The position numbers and the translations under genes are program-made. DNA of 64,000 bases, from positions 930,001 through 994,000 of the forward strand of contig JAATWA010000001.1 of NCBI GenBank assembly GCA_013361095.1, written 5' to 3'. Numbering within the stretch: the stretch's first letter is position 1; every line of letters begins with the position of its first letter. This document shows, one piece after another, positions 57,945 to 64,000 of this stretch. Below the pieces are notes generated by a model. It did no database searches. It saw only the letters and a program-made list of their open reading frames with translations, and had not been told where the DNA came from. The stretch comes from Pseudanabaena biceps. GTDB taxonomy: Bacteria > Cyanobacteriota > Cyanobacteriia > Pseudanabaenales > Pseudanabaenaceae.

Positions 57945-60106
57945 TGAATGTCAAGATCACAGGGCTTAGTACCGCCTTGCGCTCTTAATAAACATTCAAT
58001 TTCATCGGCGGATAAAGCTTTATAAAAGATAAAACCTTGCACTTGGTCGCAACCAAGCACCCGCAGCAAATCCACTTGTTCTTGTGTTTCCGCACCTTCC
58101 GCGATCACTGTTAATCCAAGACTATGGGATAAATTGATTAATGAACTGACAATTACTCGATCATGTTCATTGTGAGTAATATATTCAATAAAAATACGAT
58201 CAATTTTAAGGGTGTCAATTGGTAAATTTTTGAGATAACTAAGGGCTGAATATCCAGTTCCAAAATCATCAAGAGACAACTTAATTCCCATCTCTCTAAA
58301 TTGATTCAATAAGATCACTTTTGCCTCTACCTGATTCATCATGATCCCTTCCGTAATCTCTAGCTCTAGATAATGTGGATCAAAGTTTGTCTCATCTAAT
58401 ATTTGTTTTAAAGACACTAAAAAGTCTTTTTGCTGTAATTGTTTGATAGACAAATTAACGCCGATTTGAATTGGTGGTAATCCTAATTCTTGCCATGCGA
58501 TCGCCCTCAAACAAGCCTGACGCAGTACCCAATTACCGATCGCAATAATTAGCCCAGTTTCTTCGGCTAAGGGAATAAATTTACTAGGAGAAATAGAACC
58601 AAGGGTAACGTGCTTCCACCGTAACAAGACTTCTACCCCAACTATCTGTCCAGTTGTAAGATCTATCTGTGGCTGATAATAGGTCTCCAGCTCCTCATTA
58701 TCTAGCGCTCTTCGCAAATTATTTTCCATCGCTAAGCGTTGAAAACTCTGCTCTTGCATATTGGGAATGTAAAACTGAAAACTATTACGTCCCTCAGTTT
58801 TAGCGCGATACATTGCCATATCAGCATTATCTACTAAAGACTCAACTCTATTGCCATGATCGGGATAGATACTTGCGCCCACACTGGTGGTGATGTGTAG
58901 CTCATGCCCGACACAGCTAAAGGGTAAAGTTAGTGATTGAATTATAGATTCTGCTATTTGAGAAGCTGCATCATTAGAGTCAATATTCTGCACCACGATC
59001 GCAAATTCATCGCCACCCCAGCGCACTAGTAAATCATCAGCTCGCAATATCTCTTTTAAGCGATCGCCAACAGCTTGTAAGAGTAAATCCCCCACACTAT
59101 GACCGAGAGAATCATTAATTAATTTAAAACAATTAATATCTAAGAGTACAATTGCAAATCTAGGTAGAGGTGGCTGTGCAGTTTTCACCAACTTAACTAG
59201 ATATTCCTGTAAATACTTGCGATTGGGCAAACCTGTCAAAGAATCATAATGAATTTGATAGGAAATAATCGCTTCAGCTTGTTTTTGTTTAGTAATGTCC
59301 GATACATAAATGCGAATCACTTCATTCCAAGGCATGAAATGAATTACTTCCTCAAATACTTTGCCATTGATAGCAACTTCCCGCACAAATATATTTTGGA
59401 CAGGATTAACTAGGGGAATAAGTTGTAACAGTAATTCTTTGAGTAAAGGATGATTAAGACCAAAACTATCAAGATCAGGAAACTGGGATAGCACCGCAGG
59501 ATTTAGATAGAGAATTTTGCCAACTAAATTAAGCTCAATAATCGGCTGGGAATTAATTTCTGGAGATGCCTTAAATTGATTGATAGTGTCACGAATCCGA
59601 AGCGGTAAATCACGCTCAGCAATCGCTTGTAGTGGCGAATATTGGACAAAGTGTGAATTTCCTAAAAGCTGACCTGCTAAAGTGTCTGTGTTGATATTAT
59701 TGTTTTTAGGAGACTTATAAATCGGCGTTTTAGATAATGTACTGACAATCTGATAAACCGCCCTAGTATCCTTGCTAAATAAAATCTGATCGCCATGGGC
59801 TAATACATGGGAAAGTCGTTTTTTGCCATTGACTAAAATGCCATTTGTACTGCGTGTACCACTGTGGCTGCCGTCAATAATCCGAAATATATATGACTTG
59901 TCTTTTAGGTTAGCGATCGCTAACAAAACAGCATGTTGTCGTGAAACCAGATTAGATCTCAAGATGATCGTGTTATCAAGACTACGCCCCAAAGAATAGG
60001 TCGTGTTATTTAAAAGAAAATTACGAAAACCTTTTGGATCTTCAACCGTTAGAACGTGATGAAGTGTATCTTTGACAGCAACAGTGGATGACTCCTCTGA
60101 TCTCAC
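57941..60106 (-). CDS. FHA-GGDEF-EAL cyclic-di-GMP signalling protein
   Basis: A 721-residue cytoplasmic protein. An N-terminal FHA domain (about 18-115; LGRSLDNTIILRSNLVSRQHAVLL, GTRSTNGILVNG) would bind phosphothreonine. A PAS-like region follows (about 160-270). The GGDEF domain has an intact RWGGDEFAIVV with the I-site RADD five residues upstream (diguanylate cyclase), and the EAL domain has GVEVLLRWKH, ELEITEGIMM and DDFGTGYSALSYLKNLPIDTLKID (phosphodiesterase). Both active sites look complete, so the net c-di-GMP effect cannot be predicted. The FHA domain suggests control by a Ser/Thr kinase such as the one at 49178. Confidence 0.93.
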   Translation of the reverse strand: MRSEESSTVAVKDTLHHVLTVEDPKGFRNFLLNNTTYSLGRSLDNTIILRSNLVSRQHAVLLAIANLKDKSYIFRIIDGSHSGTRSTNGILVNGKKRLSHVLAHGDQILFSKDTRAVYQIVSTLSKTPIYKSPKNNNINTDTLAGQLLGNSHFVQYSPLQAIAERDLPLRIRDTINQFKASPEINSQPIIELNLVGKILYLNPAVLSQFPDLDSFGLNHPLLKELLLQLIPLVNPVQNIFVREVAINGKVFEEVIHFMPWNEVIRIYVSDITKQKQAEAIISYQIHYDSLTGLPNRKYLQEYLVKLVKTAQPPLPRFAIVLLDINCFKLINDSLGHSVGDLLLQAVGDRLKEILRADDLLVRWGGDEFAIVVQNIDSNDAASQIAESIIQSLTLPFSCVGHELHITTSVGASIYPDHGNRVESLVDNADMAMYRAKTEGRNSFQFYIPNMQEQSFQRLAMENNLRRALDNEELETYYQPQIDLTTGQIVGVEVLLRWKHVTLGSISPSKFIPLAEETGLIIAIGNWVLRQACLRAIAWQELGLPPIQIGVNLSIKQLQQKDFLVSLKQILDETNFDPHYLELEITEGIMMNQVEAKVILLNQFREMGIKLSLDDFGTGYSALSYLKNLPIDTLKIDRIFIEYITHNEHDRVIVSSLINLSHSLGLTVIAEGAETQEQVDLLRVLGCDQVQGFIFYKALSADEIECLLRAQGGTKPCDLDIQ

Positions 60107-60455
60107 CTGAATAATTTCCCTAGACGCACTTACCTACCTTAATCATTATTACAGATTGTAAGTAGATGAACATAGTTAAAAGCCAGAAATTAGAGTCTGT
60201 GGTGCAAGCGCCGCTTGCGCCACAGACTCTAATTTCTGGCTTTTAACTATGAGTTGCGCTTAGCTACTTATCTAAAATCTCGTCATACAGCGCCTTGCGC
60301 TAACTTAAACCACAGAGAAATTTGTGAAAGCGCCGTGAAGCGGCGCTTTCACAAATTTCTCTGTACTACTTAAAGACTCAATAGGCTGTAAGGTGAATAA
60401 TTTAGTGGTACGCGGCTAAGCCGCGTACCACTAAATTATTCACTGGGAAAGGAGT
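60107..60455. other. 349-bp repeat-filled gap between divergent genes
   Basis: It contains a 39-bp-arm hairpin (60172-60252) and a composite double-hairpin element joined to a MITE end (60287-60456). Nearly all of it is palindromic. No promoter is obvious. Confidence 0.7.
60172..60252. repeat. Longest hairpin of the window (39-bp arms)
   Basis: CATAGTTAAAAGCCAGAAAT.. with one mismatch in 39 bp and a 3-base loop; core GGTGCAAGC/GCTTGCGCC. Confidence 0.92.
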
Positions 60456-60456
60456 A
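60287..60456. repeat. Composite double-hairpin element (copy 3) fused to a MITE end
   Basis: TACAGCGCCTTGCGCT box; hairpin A 60312-60364 (24-bp perfect arms, loop TGAAG); spacer ACTACTTAAAGAC..ATAGGCTGTAA; hairpin B 60393-60443 (24-bp perfect, loop TAA); then CACTGGGAAAGGAGTA, the MITE right end, whose final A is the first base of the recQ start codon. Confidence 0.85.
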
Positions 60457-61913
60457 TGTCAGACAAACCTACTGAAGAATCTAAACAATGGGAATCCATA
60501 CAGAAAACTTTCCAAACAGTCTGGGGCTACTCAGATCTGCGTCCTTCTCAGCGGGAAATTGTTTCTAGTTTGCTAGAAAGACGCGATAGTCTGGCGATTA
60601 TGGCGACAGGGGGCGGCAAATCAATTTGCTTTCAGTTGCCAGCGATTTTAGAGAGTGGTTTGACCTTAGTAATTTCACCACTATTAGCGCTGATGGAAGA
60701 TCAAGTCAAGGACTTACGAAGCCGTCAGCTACCCGCCGCCTGCTTGCATAGTAACCTCTCCCAGTCAGAACGCCGTCAAGTCCTCCAAAACCTGCCTAGC
60801 CTTAGATTGCTGTATATTTCACCCGAGACTTTGCTAAGTTTGCCTGTCTGGGACAAATTAAGCGATCGCCACTTAAAAATTACAGGACTAATGCTGGATG
60901 AAGCTCATTGTCTAGTGCAATGGGGCGATTCATTTCGTCCTAGTTATCGCCGCCTCGGAGCCGTGCGATCGGCTTTGATGGCAAAAAAGAGCGATGCTCA
61001 TCCACCGATTTCTTTGGCGGCGTTTACAGCTACCGCCGATCGCGATACTACTGCTGAGTTGCAAACCTGTTTGCAAATGCAAAATCCTAAAATTGTGAGG
61101 ACTAGCCCCTACCGTCCTCACTTGAGTTTGCAGGTGGCGATCGCTTGGACACCCGCAGGACGCAAATCCCGTACTCTCAAATTTATTCGCGATCGCAAGG
61201 GGCAGTCAGGATTGATCTATGTGCGAAGCCGCCGTGATGCGGAGATGCTCGCCGATTGGTTACAGGAAAACTCTTTTAAAACCGCCGCCTATCACGCAGG
61301 TTTATCGCCCCAAGAACGCCGCCACATCGAGCAGCAATGGCTAACCAATCAATACCCCTTTGTGATCTGCACGTCCGCCTTTGGATTGGGCATTAATAAG
61401 CCCGATACGCGATGGGTATTGCACTTTCATCCGCCCTTAACCCTCTCCGAATATATCCAAGAAATAGGTCGAGCGGGACGAGATGACAAACCTGCGGAAG
61501 CATTGATGCTAGTCAGTGAGCCGACGGGACTACTCGACGATGGCGATCGTCAGAGGGTCAACTTTTTTTTACAGCAGCAACAGCAAATCCAACAAAAAGC
61601 CCTGACCCTTTTACCGAAATTACCACCCCGAAGTAATTTTGCTGAAGTTAGTAAGTTATATCCTGAAGCCGCGATCGCGCTGGGTCTATTACACCGCGCA
61701 GGCAAACTCATCTGGCACACCCCCTTTGACTATGAAATTCTGGGCTTGCCCAAGGAGTTATCAAATCTCAAGCAACAAACCAGAGAACAAAATGCGATCG
61801 CCCAAATGCAAGCTTATATCCGAGTAAAAAGTAGGCACGGGCAGGAGCGCTGGGCTTTTTTACTAGATAAGTTTGGTTTTGAGCAGGAATCTAAGTTACT
61901 GCTAGAATCTTAA
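60456..61913 (+). CDS. RecQ-like ATP-dependent DNA helicase
   Basis: A 485-residue superfamily 2 helicase. Motif 0 (GYSDLRPSQREIVSSLL), Walker A (MATGGGKSICFQLP, about 50-63), DEAH box (LMLDEAHCLVQWGDSFRPSYRRL, about 147), motif III (AAFTATAD), and the C-terminal motifs (AYHAGLSPQERR, CTSAFGLGINKPDTRWVLH, YIQEIGRAGRD) are complete. The zinc-binding cysteines and the HRDC domain of E. coli RecQ are absent, a shortened form seen in cyanobacteria. Start: ATG 60456, created at the end of a MITE; the GGAG is only one base away, so it cannot serve as a normal ribosome-binding site. Confidence 0.9.
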   Translation: MSDKPTEESKQWESIQKTFQTVWGYSDLRPSQREIVSSLLERRDSLAIMATGGGKSICFQLPAILESGLTLVISPLLALMEDQVKDLRSRQLPAACLHSNLSQSERRQVLQNLPSLRLLYISPETLLSLPVWDKLSDRHLKITGLMLDEAHCLVQWGDSFRPSYRRLGAVRSALMAKKSDAHPPISLAAFTATADRDTTAELQTCLQMQNPKIVRTSPYRPHLSLQVAIAWTPAGRKSRTLKFIRDRKGQSGLIYVRSRRDAEMLADWLQENSFKTAAYHAGLSPQERRHIEQQWLTNQYPFVICTSAFGLGINKPDTRWVLHFHPPLTLSEYIQEIGRAGRDDKPAEALMLVSEPTGLLDDGDRQRVNFFLQQQQQIQQKALTLLPKLPPRSNFAEVSKLYPEAAIALGLLHRAGKLIWHTPFDYEILGLPKELSNLKQQTREQNAIAQMQAYIRVKSRHGQERWAFLLDKFGFEQESKLLLES

Positions 61914-61950
61914 AGCCAACTTAATTTTTCTTAACAACAGGGAAATATAC

Positions 61951-63033
61951 GTGTCGTCTACGACTATCCATCGGATCAATCTCGAAAATCCTCTCACCGA
62001 TGCCTCTTCCACATCACAAACTGAACTTCCGTTTACTTTTCAAGATGTCAAAGGCGCTATTCCAGCCAAATATTTTGTACCTAATGTATGGCGATCGCTC
62101 GCCTATTTTTTTGCCGATACAGCGATTATTGTCGGGCTATATGCAGCAGCAGTTTATATCGATGCTTGGTGGTTCTATCCTATTTTCTGGTTTGCCACAG
62201 GCACAATGTTTTGGGCTTTTTTTGTAGTTGGTCATGATTGCGGACATGGTTCTTTTTCACGGGTGAAATGGCTAAACAACCTGATCGGACACCTCACCCA
62301 TATTCCTATTCTTGTGCCATATCACGGCTGGCGGATCAGTCATCGTACTCATCACCAAAATACAGGCAATATTGACACCGATGAAAGTTGGTATCCTGTG
62401 ACTGAAAGTCAATACAAAGCATTGGATTGGATTGGAAAATTTATTCGCTTTGATGCACTCTTATTTGCTTATCCCCTCTATTTATTCAAGCGATCGCCTG
62501 CTCGTCCGACTGCATCGCACTTTGTTCCTAATAATGATCTATTTCGGGAGTCAGAAACTAACGATATTCTGACCAGTAGCATTTTGTGGGGAGTGATGGT
62601 TTGCTTTTTGGGGTGGTTAGGATTTAGCTATGGATTTCTATTTCTATTCAAGTTCTATATTGTTCCTTACCTAATTTTTGTAGTGTGGCTCGATCTCGTC
62701 ACCTATTTACACCATACTGAAGCCGATATTCCTTGGTATCGTGGCAAAGATTGGTATTTCCTCAAGGGAGCGCTTTCTACTATTGATCGCGATTATGGAA
62801 TCTTTAATAATATCCATCACAATATTGGCACTCACGTTGCCCACCATGTTTTTATTGGAATTCCTCACTATCATCTTAAAACTGCTACTGAGTCCATTAA
62901 ACCCGTTCTCGGAAGCTATTATCGAGTCTCGTCTGAGCCAATTTGGAAGTCTTTCTTCACTTCCCAAAAAGCCTGTCAATTTGTCCCTGACAATGGCTCA
63001 GAAGTATATTACACAAATGGAACTACTTTGTAA
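61951..63033 (+). CDS. desB: Acyl-lipid omega-3 (delta-15) fatty acid desaturase, DesB type
   Basis: A 360-residue membrane desaturase that inserts a double bond at the omega-3 position of membrane lipids. Histidine boxes: GHDCGHGSF, HRTHHQNTGN and HHNIGTHVAHHVF. Also the family blocks DESWYPVTE and YLHHTEADIPWYRG. Hydrophobic helices at about 48-66, 72-95 and 205-245. The start is GTG at 61951; there is no nearby ATG and AACAGGGAA precedes it. DesB rather than DesA is chosen from the HHTEAD and NIDTDESW blocks; the distinction is moderately sure. Cold-induction is typical of the family. Confidence 0.88.
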   Translation: MSSTTIHRINLENPLTDASSTSQTELPFTFQDVKGAIPAKYFVPNVWRSLAYFFADTAIIVGLYAAAVYIDAWWFYPIFWFATGTMFWAFFVVGHDCGHGSFSRVKWLNNLIGHLTHIPILVPYHGWRISHRTHHQNTGNIDTDESWYPVTESQYKALDWIGKFIRFDALLFAYPLYLFKRSPARPTASHFVPNNDLFRESETNDILTSSILWGVMVCFLGWLGFSYGFLFLFKFYIVPYLIFVVWLDLVTYLHHTEADIPWYRGKDWYFLKGALSTIDRDYGIFNNIHHNIGTHVAHHVFIGIPHYHLKTATESIKPVLGSYYRVSSEPIWKSFFTSQKACQFVPDNGSEVYYTNGTTL

Positions 63034-63090
63034 TTCCATTTGTGTAAATCATATAACGATTTTCAGAAGAATCTAAGCGTAATTAAATAT

Positions 63091-63143
63091 AAAGATCAAA
63101 AGAGAGTTGTGGCGCTTTGCACCACAACTCTCTTTTGATCTTT
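63091..63143 (+). terminator. 25-bp hairpin downstream of desB
   Basis: AAAGATCAAAAGAGAGTTGT.. around TTT with one mismatch; 58 bp after the desB stop. Confidence 0.8.
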
Positions 63144-63234
63144 AACATAGCTGCCTAACGCTATAAAACTTATAACGCTTTGCAATCAAACGAACCAAGA
63201 AATTTTTTAATGTTGCGATAACCCGAAACATAGC

Positions 63235-63362
63235 AATTCTCATTATCAACATTGGTTTTTTGAAAGCCAGCCTGCGGCTGACTTTCAAAAAACCAATGTT
63301 GGGGTTTGCAGTGCCTTAGGCGCTGCAAACCCCAACATTGGTTTCATAATGAGAATTACTGC
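63235..63362. repeat. Three-arm palindromic element (copy 2)
   Basis: AGCAATTCTCATTAT end; arm X (CAACATTGG); hairpin GAAAGCCAG../..GACTTTC; X complement; hairpin GGGGTTTGCAG../..CTGCAAACCCC; X again; ATAATGAGAATTACT end. X pairs with its complement in two alternative ways. Confidence 0.85.
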
Positions 63363-63587
63363 GCGCAACATTGCCCACTTCACATTTTTTGAGTTCCTAC
63401 TTATAATGAAGATGATTGCGATAAGTATGATTACCGTTTGACAGCAACCCAAAATCAAACAAACTAATAGATTTTTTGTGAAGCCATAAAAATAGAAGTT
63501 CGCAAATATCTAAGTAATGATTGTGGCGCGATCGCTGTACTTAAATCCTTAAATTCACCCCTATTACAGATTGGAGGCAACCTAATA

Positions 63588-63869
63588 ATGGCTACCGAAA
63601 CTATTACTCGTCCCCAAACCATACGAAAAATCGCTCCAAGATATAGAGTTTTATTGCATAACGATGATTTCAACTCAATGGAGTATGTCGTTCAGACTTT
63701 AATGCAAGTAGTCAACGGACTGACGCAACCCCAAGCCGTAGATATCATGATGGCGGCTCATGCGAGCGGCTGTGCGCTGGTGATTACCTGCGTACAGGAA
63801 CACGCCGAATTTTATTGTGAAGGTCTGCAAAGCAAGGGGTTAACAAGCACCATCGAACCAGAATCATAA
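63588..63869 (+). CDS. clpS: ATP-dependent Clp protease adaptor ClpS
   Basis: A 93-residue ClpS adaptor that delivers N-degron substrates to ClpAP/ClpCP. Core: YRVLLHNDDFNSMEYVV, the binding-pocket Asn-Asp-Asp, MQVVNGLTQPQAVDIMMAAH, and CALVITCVQEHAEFYCEGL. The N-terminal extension of ~15 residues is normal. Start ATG follows GGAGGCAACCTAATA, a strong ribosome-binding site. Confidence 0.95.
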   Translation: MATETITRPQTIRKIAPRYRVLLHNDDFNSMEYVVQTLMQVVNGLTQPQAVDIMMAAHASGCALVITCVQEHAEFYCEGLQSKGLTSTIEPES

Positions 63870-63882
63870 AATTTATAACCCT

Positions 63883-63985
63883 TACTCCCTTCCCAGTGAA
63901 AAGTTAGACGTGGCGGCGCTTCGCGCCGCCACGTCTAACTTTTCACTGGGTTTTTAATGTCTATTTTGATAGTGGGAAGGGAGTA
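63883..63985. mobile_element. TA-flanked MITE (copy 4, 103 bp)
   Basis: Ends TACTCCCTTCCCAG and TAGTGGGAAGGGAGTA. Internal hairpin 63892-63950 has 28-bp perfect arms around TTC (core GTGGCGGCGC). Same orientation as copy 1, located just after clpS. Confidence 0.9.
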
Positions 63986-64000
63986 GCATTTAGCCAAAAA

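Larger units (their letters stand above)
63034..63587. other. 554-bp gap before clpS
   Basis: It contains the hairpin 63091-63143, a truncated copy of the AACCAAGAAATTTTTT family (about 63175-63215) and the three-arm element 63235-63362. The last ~220 bp before clpS are free of repeats and must hold its promoter; no consensus is obvious. Confidence 0.55.

Noticed and set aside
5432..63985. Treating every hairpin only as an intrinsic terminator
   Set aside because: Some clearly can terminate, but many lie upstream of genes, come in composite units, or occur within MITEs and coding DNA, so termination alone does not explain them.

Overview
The window comes from a cyanobacterial chromosome. HIP1 octamers (GCGATCGC) occur throughout. 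Marker genes include a ferredoxin-thioredoxin reductase catalytic chain, the ZipN/Ftn2 (ARC6-like) division protein, acyl-lipid desaturases of the DesC and DesB types, precorrin-6A reductase and several cyanobacteria-restricted small proteins. The style, with short genes separated by many perfect hairpins, suggests a Pseudanabaena-like filamentous cyanobacterium, but the genus is my inference.

Layout. 1-9.3 kb: signal transduction, with the 3' part of a PilJ-like chemoreceptor gene, a translationally coupled CheA-receiver hybrid and two sensor kinases. 9.5-14.1 kb: an allophanate-hydrolase C-domain protein, an exported methyltransferase, a J-domain protein and a CHASE2 adenylate cyclase. 14.1-17.6 kb: mutS split by an intact 753-bp IS1-family insertion with an 8-bp target duplication. 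17.8-22.9 kb: DUF1232 protein, RluD-type pseudouridine synthase, RsmI, a coiled-coil protein, a 51-residue protein, TldD/PmbA and tRNA-Gly. 23.1-25.6 kb: an accessory island of three two-gene modules (HepT/MntA, an unknown pair, VapC/Phd), all on the minus strand and each bounded by a ~60-75 bp imperfect-palindrome repeat lying at the 3' end of the module, which resembles an integron-type cassette array without an integrase. 25.9-33.2 kb: RlmL-like methyltransferase, glycosyltransferase, asparaginase II, RecA and ZipN. 33.5-41.3 kb: a TetR regulator fused to a degenerate tyrosine-recombinase-like domain, divergent from desC with two operator-like dyads between them; then GNAT, PhoU, tRNA-Leu, ATL, PurU, FtrC, CheW and a tandem PTPS-like protein. 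41.4-51.7 kb: Uma2 protein, two unknown membrane proteins, an SPFH protein, class I lysyl-tRNA synthetase, CinA, KhpA, RpsP, a kinase-FGE fusion and Coq4. 51.8-63.9 kb: YiaA/B-like protein, a CLC-CBS-Usp protein, CobK, an M61 protease, an FHA-GGDEF-EAL protein, a RecQ-like helicase, DesB and ClpS.

Almost every intergenic gap carries one or more palindromes. Arms inside one copy match perfectly or nearly so, while arms of different copies have different sequences, so base pairing rather than sequence is conserved. At least four families can be told apart: C..GGCGGCGC-ttc-GCGCCGCC..G hairpins bounded by CCCAAGA/TCTTGGG; composite double-hairpin elements beginning TACAGCGC; three-arm elements with AATTCTCA-like ends; and ~100-bp MITEs ending TACTCCCTTCCC / GGGAAGGGAGTA. 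Several supply stop codons, terminators, a start codon or coding insertions to neighbouring genes.

The strongest leads are the repeat-bounded toxin-antitoxin array, the covarying palindrome families, and the IS-inactivated mutS, which predicts a mismatch-repair defect unless the insertion is polymorphic or reversible.
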